A stretch of DNA of 64,000 bases, from NCBI RefSeq assembly GCF_003055625.1, contig NZ_CP028811.1, positions 434,001 through 498,000 on the forward strand, given 5' to 3'. Below are positions 53,103 through 61,444 of this stretch, piece by piece. The notes under the pieces are model-generated. The model did no database searches. It was not told where the DNA came from and saw only the letters and a list, made by a program, of their open reading frames with translations. Numbering within the stretch: position 1 is the stretch's first letter; each line of letters begins with the position of its first letter. A program made the translations under genes and the position numbers. This stretch comes from Flavobacterium magnum. GTDB lineage: Bacteria; Bacteroidota; Bacteroidia; Flavobacteriales; Flavobacteriaceae.

Positions 53103-54203
53103 ATGTTACAACAATTCTTCCTCCTGTGTTCCGGAGCGGATAAAAACCTCATCGCGGGCTGCTCCGAAGGCGAAAAAACCAAATTTGCAGGCATTGGCGC
53201 CACCGTGTTCTTCACTGCAGTGATGGCTTTCATCGCTGGTGCGTATGCGCTGTACACCGTTTTTGACAACACCTATCCAGCGATCGGCTTTGGTCTTGTA
53301 TGGGGGTTGCTCATCTTCAATCTCGATCGTTTCATTGTTTCCACCATCCGGAAAAGGGAACGTTTCGGGAGTGAGTTCCTTCAAGCTTTACCAAGGATCG
53401 TGTTGGCCGTCATCATTGCCATCGTTATCTCAAAACCTTTGGAGATCAAAATATTCGAAAAGGAAATCGACACGGTTTTGCTCAAAGAAAAAAATGAGAT
53501 GGAACTCAGCAATAAAAAAGAGATCGCAACCTACTTCAAATCCGATTTGGATAAAAATAAGGGCGATGTCAGTGACCTCAAGTCCGAAATTGCCGCGAAA
53601 GAAAAGGAAGTCAACACCCTTTATGAGACCTATATTGCCGAAGCAGAAGGGACTAAGGGCACGTTAAAGATCGGTAAAGGGCCTGTATTTAAGGAAAAGA
53701 TTGCGAAGCATGACCTGGCACGGAAGGAGCTCGACACCCTACGCAAAAAAAACCTCTCACTCATTGCGGAAAAGGAAGCAAAGACGAAAACGCTGCAGGC
53801 CGACCTCGATAGGAAAGTCTCGCAAACCCAACCCATTATCGAAGGATTTGACGGACTGATGGCACGCATCAACGCGCTTGACAAATTGCCATGGCTGCCG
53901 TCATTCTTCATCATGCTGCTGTTCCTGGCTATTGAGACAGCACCAATTATTGCCAAATTGCTTGCTCCGAAAGGCGAGTATGATTTTAAGCTTGAAGATC
54001 TGGAAACGGCTTTACAGGCGACGCTGTCACAGGACAAATACCAGCGCGACCTGCTGATCCGGACGAGCGCATCGATGCACGATAAAGTGTATGCTGATAT
54101 CGCCGAGGACAAATCGTTATATAACCTGCAACGCAAAAAAGCGACCGAGCTGCTCGAATTGCAGGCAAACAGCTTTGTAGAAAAGCAACGCAGGACGCTG
54201 TAG
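53103..54203 (+). CDS. DUF4407 membrane protein with central coiled coil
   Basis: This 366-residue membrane protein matches DUF4407. Two or three membrane segments lie in the first 115 residues (TVFFTAVMAFIAGAYALYTVF, FGLVWGLLIFNLDRFIV, IVLAVIIAIVIS). A charged coiled coil spans about 120-260, then another membrane segment (FFIMLLFLAIETAPIIAKLL) and a helical tail. The LDRF and PRI motifs around the early segments are family features. The function is unknown. The topology, with a long soluble coil between membrane parts, suggests a scaffold or sensor. It is a single-gene unit bounded by its own promoter and a terminator. Confidence 0.85.
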   Translation: MLQQFFLLCSGADKNLIAGCSEGEKTKFAGIGATVFFTAVMAFIAGAYALYTVFDNTYPAIGFGLVWGLLIFNLDRFIVSTIRKRERFGSEFLQALPRIVLAVIIAIVISKPLEIKIFEKEIDTVLLKEKNEMELSNKKEIATYFKSDLDKNKGDVSDLKSEIAAKEKEVNTLYETYIAEAEGTKGTLKIGKGPVFKEKIAKHDLARKELDTLRKKNLSLIAEKEAKTKTLQADLDRKVSQTQPIIEGFDGLMARINALDKLPWLPSFFIMLLFLAIETAPIIAKLLAPKGEYDFKLEDLETALQATLSQDKYQRDLLIRTSASMHDKVYADIAEDKSLYNLQRKKATELLELQANSFVEKQRRTL

Positions 54204-54238
54204 GCACCAAATCAAAGTTAGTATGTTGATGAGATCAA

Positions 54239-54272
54239 ATAAAAAATCCGGAACGCAATTCCGGATTTTTTA
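54239..54272. terminator. Bidirectional terminator between the DUF4407 and PH/SHOCT genes
   Basis: A 12-bp stem (AAAAATCCGGAA / TTCCGGATTTTT) with a CGCAA loop serves both converging genes. Confidence 0.9.
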
Positions 54273-54303
54273 TTTATGATTTTCAGATCTTCCAACGTTT
54301 ACC

Positions 54304-55038
54304 TTACATATAGCCCAGGATCTCCTTCTTCAGATTATCATATTCCCCCTGCATAATCAGTCCGTTATCAAGCAGCTTCTTGTAATTCTGAAGTTTTATA
54401 AACAGCTCTTCACTGGACATCTCATTCAGCGGGCGTTCCTTGTTGGTTTCGGCATGTACATTCGCCGGCTGGCTGGTCGCAGCAAATTCCGGCTGTGCGA
54501 TGGGCATGATTTCGGCAAAGTCAGTTACTTCTTCAGTAGCCACCTCTTCGATCTCCGGCTCGGTGGCAGGGATTTCCGCTACCTTGATTTCATCTTCGAG
54601 TTTTGGTTCCTCGAAGGGCGCCGCAACCGTGGGAGACACACCATTTTTTAATATATCAAGCTGTTCTTTCGAATAGGTGTATAACTTCCTGGCCTGCGTT
54701 TTGGGAATGTAATCAATTGAAATAGCGAGTTCTGTTTTGGTTGTAAATGAAAATTCCGAACCTAGGATGTTCTCTTTCACAAAAACGCTTTCGACATCAT
54801 CCCAGGTGTAATCGGTAAAATCCATTGACAGTCCGAGATTTTTCGGACGGCAAAGGATCAGCCTCTTATTTGTCGCCACGATGCTGTCAGGAAAGACCGT
54901 AATCGCCGGTTTTTTCTGAACGCCGATGTAGCCCACTTCCTCGCCTTTCATCAAAAGGTCGTTGAGTTTGCTCGTGATTTTTTCTATCGCTTTGGGATCC
55001 TGTTCTTCATTCAGGAATTTTTTGATGCTGTCTTTCAT
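54304..55038 (-). CDS. Bacterial PH-domain protein with SHOCT-like C-terminus
   Basis: This 244-residue cytoplasmic protein has an N-terminal helical lead, then a bacterial pleckstrin-like domain (about 35-130: GVQKKPAITVFPDSIVATNKRLILCRP ... TWDDVESVFVKEN). An acidic low-complexity linker spans about 135-205. A final short helical-hairpin motif, LQNYKKLLDNGLIMQGEYDNLKKEIL, is the SHOCT signature. Both domains are interaction modules. No catalytic residues are seen and no partner can be named. Confidence 0.82.
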   Translation of the reverse strand: MKDSIKKFLNEEQDPKAIEKITSKLNDLLMKGEEVGYIGVQKKPAITVFPDSIVATNKRLILCRPKNLGLSMDFTDYTWDDVESVFVKENILGSEFSFTTKTELAISIDYIPKTQARKLYTYSKEQLDILKNGVSPTVAAPFEEPKLEDEIKVAEIPATEPEIEEVATEEVTDFAEIMPIAQPEFAATSQPANVHAETNKERPLNEMSSEELFIKLQNYKKLLDNGLIMQGEYDNLKKEILGYM

Positions 55039-55112
55039 TTTGTTATTAACTGAGTGCCGGAACTACAGGTGTATGCACCTACTATCGGGCAAATTTGTTT
55101 GCAAAAATAATG

Positions 55113-55484
55113 CTATTTCTCCAATCCGCCGATTTCAGCCTGCAATTTTTTGGTCAGGCTTTTGAAGACCAGATCGTAAGAATGGTCAATGAGTTCACGC
55201 AGCATTGGGTCCGGAACACCCTGATTGACCCGTATCGTATTCCAATGCACTTTACTCATGTGGTATCCCGGGTTGATGTCCTCATATTCGGCCCTGAGTT
55301 CTGCGCTGCGTTCCGGATCGCACTTCAGGTTTACCGCAGCCTGGCCCTTCTCCCATTCCGAAAGCGATGCCAGTGCAAACATCTTGCCACCCACCTTAAA
55401 CACGAGCGTGTCTTCGTCAAATGGAAAATGCTCGGTGACCGCGGGCTTGGCCAGACAGTACTCAAAATATTGCTGGATGTTCAT
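55113..55484 (-). CDS. MmcQ/YjbR-family protein
   Basis: This 123-residue cytoplasmic protein belongs to the MmcQ/YjbR family (double-wing fold resembling DNA-binding modules). It has the usual pattern of an early KPAVTEHFPFDEDTLVFKVGGKMFAL, a central VNLKCDPERSAELRAEY, then HMSKVHWNTIRVN. The function is unproven. Its neighbours are unrelated and the gene spacing does not force an operon. Confidence 0.9.
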   Translation of the reverse strand: MNIQQYFEYCLAKPAVTEHFPFDEDTLVFKVGGKMFALASLSEWEKGQAAVNLKCDPERSAELRAEYEDINPGYHMSKVHWNTIRVNQGVPDPMLRELIDHSYDLVFKSLTKKLQAEIGGLEK

Positions 55485-55527
55485 GGATTATCTTAAATTA
55501 GGTATTAAACTTTGATGCAATCGAGCG

Positions 55528-56304
55528 TCAAGTCCCGCCAGTTACAGCATACAAAACCGGTTTCGACGGGCTGGCATCATTTTCAAACGGGGCGATCTGG
55601 AGGTTTAGCAGGTAAATCCCATCGGGTATTTCATCCCCGACGAAAATCAGCTCCGTAATGGTACAGTCCAGCCTTGCATCCGGATTCAGTATTTTGACAT
55701 CGGTGACGTTCCAAAAGGCCTTGTGCGCGAGCAGCTTGCCTTCATCGTGCTCCCTGTCGACACTCGGCAAATCTATCAAAAGATGCCTGACGCCGCTTTC
55801 ACGCAGGAATGCCGCGGCATCGTGGTGCAGGTAAGGCGGATTGGTATTGGAATATTTTACTGTTCTTTTTGACGCCGCGTTGGGTAAAGTCCGTATCACA
55901 AGCGCTTCAGGAATTTTCTCACTGAGGCGCTCACGGATCTGCACTTCGGAAATCACTAGATCCTCGCCGACCACTTCAGGTTGCACAGAAACCACTTCGG
56001 CTAGGAAGAAAAACTGTGTGAGGTGTTTATTGACGCTGTAAAAATCGTTGGTAATGTGTCCCAAACACTCCGTGTGTGTGCCATGCCCGTGCGGATTGAA
56101 GAAAATGTTGTTAAAATTCGTGGACGAGCTGCCCTCAGAAACCCTCCCCACCCAATCGCCGACGCGCACGGGCTCGATTTGCGGTTTGCCGAGGTACCAC
56201 GCAATCGGGTTTGCATCGCTGTCTGATAAAGGAATGGAAATGTCCAGCGGCTTTGACAGGTCAATCTGGAAACTCAGGTTATTATGGTGTATTGTCGCTT
56301 TCAT
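55528..56304 (-). CDS. Cyclase-family (kynurenine formamidase-like) metal hydrolase
   Basis: This 258-residue putative metal-dependent hydrolase has the family's signature metal site HGHGTHTECLGH (about 93-104) and the opening block LDISIPLSDSDANPIAWYLG. These fit the cyclase/KynB superfamily, which includes kynurenine formamidase and isatin hydrolase; the substrate is unknown. It lacks a signal peptide. It follows hemW by 44 bases in the same direction and may be read together with it. Confidence 0.85.
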   Translation of the reverse strand: MKATIHHNNLSFQIDLSKPLDISIPLSDSDANPIAWYLGKPQIEPVRVGDWVGRVSEGSSSTNFNNIFFNPHGHGTHTECLGHITNDFYSVNKHLTQFFFLAEVVSVQPEVVGEDLVISEVQIRERLSEKIPEALVIRTLPNAASKRTVKYSNTNPPYLHHDAAAFLRESGVRHLLIDLPSVDREHDEGKLLAHKAFWNVTDVKILNPDARLDCTITELIFVGDEIPDGIYLLNLQIAPFENDASPSKPVLYAVTGGT

Positions 56305-56348
56305 TTTTTTTTACTGCCGCGCTTCATTGCAGAATTTACGGCGAATCG

Positions 56349-57479
56349 TTATGCCAAATTTACCAAAAACAAATCACCCGCAATCCCATCGGTGAGGAAC
56401 TTTCCGCTTTCGGTAACAGTCAGGATGCCGTCGTCGATGCGCAGCAAGCCTTCACTGACATATTTCGACGATCCTTTCTGCAGGTATTGCAGGTATTTTG
56501 CGCCGAAGTCATTGCTGACTTTCTCCATCGAAATGCCCCATATTGTGCGAAGCCCTGTCATAATGTACTCGTTGTAGCGGTCAGTCACCGAGAGGATTTC
56601 GGCTTCTGAAGGCAGTGCATCCTTTTCAATTGATTTGAGGTAAATCGGGTTGCTGGCAACGTTCCAGCTGCGCGAAAGCCCATCATAACTATGGGCCGAT
56701 GGTCCGATGCCGAGGTATTTTTTTCCAAGCCAGTAAGCCGAATTGTTCCGTGAAAAATAATTTTCCTTTGCAAAATTGGACAATTCATAATGGATGAAAC
56801 CGTGATTTGCGAGCAGTTCGGTCAGGATCGTAAAATGTTCCCGGGCGGCGTCATCCTGCGGTGCGGCAATTTTTCCTGTGGCAATCAATTTCTGCAACGC
56901 GGTTTTGGGCTCCACGGTCAATGCATAGCTTGAAATATGCGGTATGCCGAATGACAGCGCAGTGTTTACATTCTGCTTCCATTGCTCATTGCTCATGCCG
57001 GGAATCCCGTAAATCAGGTCGATGGAAATATTGCCGAAATACTTCGTGGCCTCGCGCAGGCAATTGACTGCTTCGGCAGCATTGTGTGCACGGTTCATCA
57101 TCCTGAGGTCTTCTTCAACAAAAGACTGGATGCCGATACTGAGCCTGTTGACTTTGGTGCGGGCAAGCTTTTCAAGATAGTCCGGATTTAAATCGTCCGG
57201 ATTGGCTTCGATGGTGATTTCAGGATTTTCCGAAACGGTGAAGTTTTCATATACGGTGGCGATCAGGAGTTCCAAATCCCGGATTTTCAGGACCGAGGGT
57301 GTCCCGCCACCTAAATAAATCGTCTCGACGGGCCCATCCATAGCATCCTTGCGCATACTGATTTCTTTGGCCAGGGCCGAAACCATGCTGTCGCTGTTTC
57401 GCATCGATGTTGAAAAGTGAAAGTCGCAGTAATGGCAGGCCTGTTTGCAGAATGGGATATGGATATAAATGCCTGACAT
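56349..57479 (-). CDS. hemW: Radical SAM HemW (heme chaperone)
   Basis: HemW binds heme and a 4Fe-4S cluster and helps deliver heme to respiratory enzymes. The 376 residues include the radical SAM motif PFCKQACHYCDF (Cys11, Cys15, Cys18, with the next Phe in place of the fourth Cys of the HemN type), YLGGGTPS and IEANPDDL. The C-terminal HemN-like domain is also present. The lack of the fourth N-terminal Cys favours HemW over coproporphyrinogen dehydrogenase HemN. It lies upstream of the cyclase gene. Confidence 0.93.
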   Translation of the reverse strand: MSGIYIHIPFCKQACHYCDFHFSTSMRNSDSMVSALAKEISMRKDAMDGPVETIYLGGGTPSVLKIRDLELLIATVYENFTVSENPEITIEANPDDLNPDYLEKLARTKVNRLSIGIQSFVEEDLRMMNRAHNAAEAVNCLREATKYFGNISIDLIYGIPGMSNEQWKQNVNTALSFGIPHISSYALTVEPKTALQKLIATGKIAAPQDDAAREHFTILTELLANHGFIHYELSNFAKENYFSRNNSAYWLGKKYLGIGPSAHSYDGLSRSWNVASNPIYLKSIEKDALPSEAEILSVTDRYNEYIMTGLRTIWGISMEKVSNDFGAKYLQYLQKGSSKYVSEGLLRIDDGILTVTESGKFLTDGIAGDLFLVNLA

Positions 57480-57553
57480 GTCAATAGTTGATGTATCGGT
57501 TGATTGGTCATGATTAAAGATCAGCGAAGCGACTTCCTGTTTCGTACACGCTC

Positions 57554-58108
57554 TTACTTGCTGACGCGTTCTTCATTCTGTTTCACAAATGCGTCCCAGC
57601 CCGAATAACTTTTGCCCGCCGTCACTTTCCCCGAATTGAAAAAGTGGCAGACTGCCGCCGCGAGTCCGTCAGTGGAGTCGAGGTTTTTAGGCAATTCCTT
57701 TAAGCCTAAGAGTTGCTGCAGCATTTTGGCCACCTGTTCCTTGCTCGCGTTTCCGTTGCCGGTAATGGCCATTTTGATTTTCTTGGGCTCATATTCGGTA
57801 ATCGGGATCTGGCGTGACAAACCCGCGGCCATCGCCACACCCTGCGCCCTTCCGAGCTTGAGCATCGATTGGACGTTTTTTCCAAAAAAGGGTGCTTCAA
57901 TCGCTATTTCGTCCGGGTGGTGCGTGTCAATCAGCTCAATCGTACGGTCAAAAATCACCTTGAGCCGTTTGTAATGATCATCGAGTTTACTGAGCTGCAA
58001 TTCGTTGAGCTGCACAAACTCCATAGTCCTGCCGGTAACTTTTATCAGTCCGAAGCCCATAATGGTAGTACCCGGATCGATTCCCAGGATGATGCGTTCG
58101 TTTGCCAA
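57554..58108 (-). CDS. ruvC: Holliday junction resolvase RuvC
   Basis: RuvC cuts Holliday junctions made by RuvAB. The 184-residue protein keeps the four acidic catalytic positions: Asp11 in IDPGTT, Glu71 in IAIEAPFF, and Asp144 and Asp147 in [14 protein letters not shown]. The start is a TTG at 58108, which gives the standard N-terminus [15 protein letters not shown]. The ATG at 58141 adds 11 residues that look foreign ([11 protein letters not shown]) and would overlap the start of the divergent membrane protein gene. Confidence 0.93.
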   Translation of the reverse strand: MANERIILGIDPGTTIMGFGLIKVTGRTMEFVQLNELQLSKLDDHYKRLKVIFDRTIELIDTHHPDEIAIEAPFFGKNVQSMLKLGRAQGVAMAAGLSRQIPITEYEPKKIKMAITGNGNASKEQVAKMLQQLLGLKELPKNLDSTDGLAAAVCHFFNSGKVTAGKSYSGWDAFVKQNEERVSK

Positions 58109-58140
58109 TTTTAATTTGTTATTTTGCGTTGATGGTTGCA

Positions 58141-59070
58141 ATGTCTGACAAAGCTAAACAATTCCTTTTTGTTACAATCAAAGTTGTGGTTGTAGTCAGC
58201 GCATTTTATTTCATATTCCAAAAACTGCATGGCAATCCCAAACTCGACTGGGGAAAGTTTGCCGAAATATTGCGTACTGAAACCGCCATGCTGTTATTTG
58301 GTGCCGTGTTGCTGCTGGCTTTCGCAAACCGTTTCTTCGAAATCCTGAAGTGGCAGTGCCTCGTGGCCACGGTCAGGGACATTTCTCTGGGCAGTGCGTC
58401 AGAACAGGTGCTTGGCGGACTCACAGCCGGTATTTTTACCCCAAACGGCGTTGGGGAATACGCCGGCAAGGCGCTCTATTTTGAAAAAGCACTGACCGGC
58501 AAAATCCTGTTCCTCAACCTGGTGTGTAATGGGGCGCAGATGCTTGTCTCTGTCGTTTTCGGATTTTTCGGCCTGCTCTATTTCAACGCAATACACCACG
58601 TAATCACGTCAAAAACGGTACTTTGGGTTTTTGGCGCTGCCTGTATCGGCATACTTTCCCTGTTTTTTATGAAACGGTTTTCCATAAAAGGATATTCCCT
58701 CGAAAAAGGAATCCATAAGATCAATGCGCTGCCTCAACGCGTGCACCGGAAAAACATGGGACTTGCCGTGGCGCGTTACCTGTTCTTTTCGCACCAGCAG
58801 TACCTGCTTTTCGTCTGCTTTGATGTGCACCTGCCTTACCTCCTGATGATGGCCACGATTGCCTCAACCTATTTTCTTGCATCCTGCCTGCCTTCGTTCC
58901 AGTTTCTCGATTTTGCCGTAAAAGGCAGCGTTGCCGTTTTGTTTTTCGGGTTACTGGGCGTGAACGAGTGGATTGTGGTGCTCGTAACTACGTTGATGTG
59001 GTTGCTTAATGTCGTCATCCCGGTAATCATCGGAAGCTATTTCATTCTACGGCTTAAGCGAAAAACATGA
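58141..59070 (+). CDS. Lysylphosphatidylglycerol synthase/YbhN-like membrane protein
   Basis: This 309-residue integral membrane protein has about eight hydrophobic segments. It matches the YbhN/UPF0104 group, related to the flippase half of MprF, and includes the family patterns [35 protein letters not shown] and a late [18 protein letters not shown]. It lacks the catalytic synthase domain, so lipid flipping is more likely than aminoacyl-lipid synthesis. Its stop overlaps the start of a glycosyltransferase by four bases (ATGA). That coupling suggests the pair makes and moves a glycolipid or polyprenyl-linked sugar, an inference from context. Confidence 0.85.
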   Translation: MSDKAKQFLFVTIKVVVVVSAFYFIFQKLHGNPKLDWGKFAEILRTETAMLLFGAVLLLAFANRFFEILKWQCLVATVRDISLGSASEQVLGGLTAGIFTPNGVGEYAGKALYFEKALTGKILFLNLVCNGAQMLVSVVFGFFGLLYFNAIHHVITSKTVLWVFGAACIGILSLFFMKRFSIKGYSLEKGIHKINALPQRVHRKNMGLAVARYLFFSHQQYLLFVCFDVHLPYLLMMATIASTYFLASCLPSFQFLDFAVKGSVAVLFFGLLGVNEWIVVLVTTLMWLLNVVIPVIIGSYFILRLKRKT

Positions 59071-60149
59071 TTGTGACCGCTATCATCTTAGGGCTGTACT
59101 GCCTCATGATTTTTTCACTGGTGTACGGATTTTCCAAGGTGGAATCCGCTGTGCCCGAACCTGGCGGGCCAGTGACAAAATTTTCTATTGTCGTGCCTTT
59201 CCGGAATGAGGCGGAAAACCTGCCCGACCTTTTGGCGCATCTTTCCGCATTGAATTATCCTGACCATTTATACGAAATCATTTTGGTGGACGATGATTCC
59301 GGCGACGGGTTTACTACGCAAGATGACAGATACAGGTTGGTGCGGAATATCCGGGCGTCCGCTTCACCGAAGAAAGATGCGATACTTACGGCGATTGCGA
59401 CTGCAAAGCACGAGTGGATCGTCACCACCGACGCCGATTGCATTGTATCTGAAAACTGGCTGCGCATGCTCGACGGGTTCATCCGCAAAACCCACCCGCA
59501 AATGGTGGTTGGGGCCGTCACGTACGTGCCTGGAAATGGGTTCCTGCAACAATTCCAGCAATCGGACCTGGCGGCACTACAGGGCGTGACGATTGGAAGT
59601 TTTGGGCTCGGTATGCCTTTTCTGTGCAATGGCGCTAACTTTGCGTATACCAAGACTATTTTTAACCAGCTGGATGGATTCCGAGGCAATCTCAATCATG
59701 CCGGCGGTGACGATGTGTTCCTTTTGCAGAAAGCCATTGCCGCATTGCCTGATCAGGTCGCCTACCTCAGGTCAGGGGAATATACGGTTTTGACCAAACC
59801 CGCGAAGACATGGCGCGAATTGTTCCAGCAACGGGTACGCTGGGCATCGAAAACGGGCGCTTACCAAAGTCGGGCCGCCAGGATAACCGGCGCCCTGGCA
59901 TTTTTTGGTAATCTGGCCTGGATTGCCGGACTTTTCCTTTTTATCGCCAACCCGGGACGATGGATCATCCTGGTGTTGCTGCTGCTGAAGTGGTGCGCCG
60001 ACGGCGTGCTGATCGCTACTGCCAATCGGTTTCTGGGTCAACCCACAAGATACTATGCAGCCTCAGCCACGCTGTACCCTTTTTTCAGCACGGTGGTGGC
60101 GCTGTATTCGATTTTCGGGAAATACGAATGGAAAGGCAGGCGTTTTTAA
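59067..60149 (+). CDS. Membrane-associated family 2 glycosyltransferase
   Basis: This 360-residue inverting GT-A enzyme has an N-terminal membrane segment (1-22). The GT2 domain shows FSIVVPFRNEAENL, LVDDDSGDGF, the DxD motif TDADCIV, the acceptor-site GGDDVFL and the processive-type QQRVRW. Two or three C-terminal membrane segments follow. The (Q/R)xxRW motif usually marks enzymes that add sugars to lipids or growing chains. It overlaps the YbhN-like gene by four bases. The donor and acceptor cannot be told from sequence alone. Confidence 0.9.
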   Translation: MIVTAIILGLYCLMIFSLVYGFSKVESAVPEPGGPVTKFSIVVPFRNEAENLPDLLAHLSALNYPDHLYEIILVDDDSGDGFTTQDDRYRLVRNIRASASPKKDAILTAIATAKHEWIVTTDADCIVSENWLRMLDGFIRKTHPQMVVGAVTYVPGNGFLQQFQQSDLAALQGVTIGSFGLGMPFLCNGANFAYTKTIFNQLDGFRGNLNHAGGDDVFLLQKAIAALPDQVAYLRSGEYTVLTKPAKTWRELFQQRVRWASKTGAYQSRAARITGALAFFGNLAWIAGLFLFIANPGRWIILVLLLLKWCADGVLIATANRFLGQPTRYYAASATLYPFFSTVVALYSIFGKYEWKGRRF

Positions 60150-60160
60150 ACAGGATACGC

Positions 60161-60236
60161 TAGCCCGGATGGAAGCGGCATCCTTTTTCCTGCTTCTTTA
60201 GCAGGGAAAAGATACAGCGTACAGCCGGATGGGCTT
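60161..60236 (+). ncRNA. Flavo-1-like structured intergenic element, compact copy
   Basis: The element reads TAGCCCGGATGGAAGCGGC, ATCCTTTTTCC, a hairpin CTGCT-TCTTT-AGCAG, then GGAAAAGATACAGCG, TACAGCCGGAT and closing GGGCT. The outer AGCCC and GGGCT pair perfectly. The core is shared with the minus-strand copy at 42101-42176; only the inner hairpin differs, and it keeps its stem (compensated pairs). It lies between convergent genes, 11 bases after the glycosyltransferase stop and 5 bases before the end of the lipoprotein gene. Confidence 0.72.
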
Positions 60237-60241
60237 CAATA

Positions 60242-60718
60242 TCAATGCGTGACATTTAGGATTACAGGCAAAACGAATGCCGTGCGTACCGGCAAACCGC
60301 GTTTGAGCGCCGGACTCACTTTGGGGAAATCTGCCAGTTTGCCCTGGATGATACTGTCCATGACGGTCTTGTCGTATGCCGTTTTTTCGGGAAACTGCGG
60401 CTCGAACTGCAGGCTGGAATCGCGTGAAATGATGACCTTGACGTTGAGCGTATCGTACTGAGCGTAACGGACCGTGAGGGTGTCGGCACTGAGGCGCGCC
60501 TGGATTTCGGCCGCTATGAAATCGATGAAACATTGTGCACGCTCCGGCTTTGTCGCCAGGGTATCGCAAAGGGGCACCGACGGCATTTCATCCACTTCAC
60601 CCCAGTTTATCGAATCGAGCTGCTGCTTCAGCAAATTTTCCCTTGACGGTATCTCACGCTGGAAATACTGGCATGAAAGCAATAACAGGCACGCGATAAA
60701 TGGGATGGTTTTTTTCAC
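60242..60718 (-). CDS. Small lipoprotein with TonB-C-like tail
   Basis: This 158-residue exported protein starts MKKTIPFIACLLLLSC with GTG as start codon. A lipobox ends at Cys16. No ATG fits: the next in-frame ATG upstream lies inside the preceding gene. The last 60 residues (LQFEPQFPEKTAYDKTVMDSIIQGKLADFPKVSPALKRGLPVRTAFVLPVILNV) have the strand/helix order and terminal VRTAFVLPV of a TonB C-terminal-like domain, which I consider likely but not certain. It begins 2 bases after the stop of the gene upstream, so the two form one unit. Confidence 0.75.
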   Translation of the reverse strand: MKKTIPFIACLLLLSCQYFQREIPSRENLLKQQLDSINWGEVDEMPSVPLCDTLATKPERAQCFIDFIAAEIQARLSADTLTVRYAQYDTLNVKVIISRDSSLQFEPQFPEKTAYDKTVMDSIIQGKLADFPKVSPALKRGLPVRTAFVLPVILNVTH

Positions 60719-60720
60719 GC

Positions 60721-61083
60721 TTACTCTTTTTTCTGGTGTGACGCGGCGTAATCGCTGTACATCCTCGCGAGCCATTCGTTTTTGGTTTTCTGCGCAATAT
60801 CTTTTTCCTTTTTGTACAGCAGGCCGTATTTTTCGGAATAGATGGCGATTTTGACGGTGTAGGTGTAATATTCTTCCTTGGTCAGTATCGCTGATTCATC
60901 AGACTGCTTTTCGAAAAAGGCCATCATCAGGTCGTCAAAGTCCTTGCGGTTGTAGCTTCGGACTTCAGTCTTGTACTTTTTATAAAGCCGGTCCTTGATA
61001 TCAAAATCAGGATCTTTCGGGTCCTGTGCGGCCGCAGATAATGAAATCAGGCAAAGTGTAAGCAGGGCAAGGATCTTTTTCAT
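60721..61083 (-). CDS. Small secreted protein of unknown function
   Basis: This 120-residue protein has a clear signal peptide (MKKILALLTLCLISLSAAAQ). The mature domain of about 100 residues is highly charged and Lys/Tyr-rich, probably helical (DIKDRLYKKYKTEVRSYNRKDFDDLMMAFFEKQ). I do not recognise the family. It is directly followed by the small lipoprotein gene after a 2-base gap, so the two products probably work together in the periplasm. Confidence 0.75.
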   Translation of the reverse strand: MKKILALLTLCLISLSAAAQDPKDPDFDIKDRLYKKYKTEVRSYNRKDFDDLMMAFFEKQSDESAILTKEEYYTYTVKIAIYSEKYGLLYKKEKDIAQKTKNEWLARMYSDYAASHQKKE

Positions 61084-61140
61084 AGGGAGTCAATAATTTC
61101 AAATGTAATAAAAAATGGCGTTTTGCCGCAGGTATAAATC

Positions 61141-61225
61141 AAAAAAGCCCTCCAAATAAATGGAAAGCTTTTCATTGGTCTAACTACTAAACCTTTGGCA
61201 CTTTCGTGCCTAAACAACACAACTA
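61141..61225 (-). ncRNA. Candidate small RNA downstream of tRNA-Asp
   Basis: On the minus strand a TTG (61247-61245) and a near-consensus -7 TAGTTGTG (61225-61218, one mismatch) are 19 bases apart. The predicted transcript of about 75 bases would hold a GGCAC-GAAA-GTGCC tetraloop hairpin (61210-61197). It would end at a 10-bp stem with two G-U pairs (61171-61147 region) followed by six T residues. No reading frame is present. This is a prediction from signals only. Confidence 0.4.
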
Positions 61226-61245
61226 ATCTTAAATGCTTTTTGGGC

Positions 61246-61273
61246 AAAAAAGCCTTTCGTGATGAAAGGCTTT
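61246..61273 (-). terminator. Terminator of tRNA-Asp
   Basis: On the minus strand the 10-bp stem AAAGCCTTTC / GAAAGGCTTT with a 5-base loop runs into a T stretch, 12 bases past the tRNA. Confidence 0.88.
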
Positions 61274-61284
61274 CCCCAATTTAG

Positions 61285-61358
61285 CGGTCTGGACGGGACT
61301 CGAACCCGCGACCCCATGCGTGACAGGCATGTATTCTAACCAACTGAACTACCAAACC
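61285..61358 (-). tRNA. tRNA-Asp (anticodon GUC)
   Basis: This complete 74-base tRNA on the minus strand has acceptor GGTTTGG/CCAGACC with one G-T pair, a D arm with AGTTCAGTTGGTTAGAAT, anticodon stem CATGC/GCATG with loop CTGTCAC (anticodon GTC) and T-loop TTCGAGT. The discriminator is G and CCA is not encoded. Confidence 0.95.
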
Positions 61359-61444
61359 TGCGCTTAATTGCGAGTGCAAATATACTATAGAATTTCGTTT
61401 CTGCAAGCGTTTTGATAAAAAAAATCAAACCTTTTGACTGCAGT

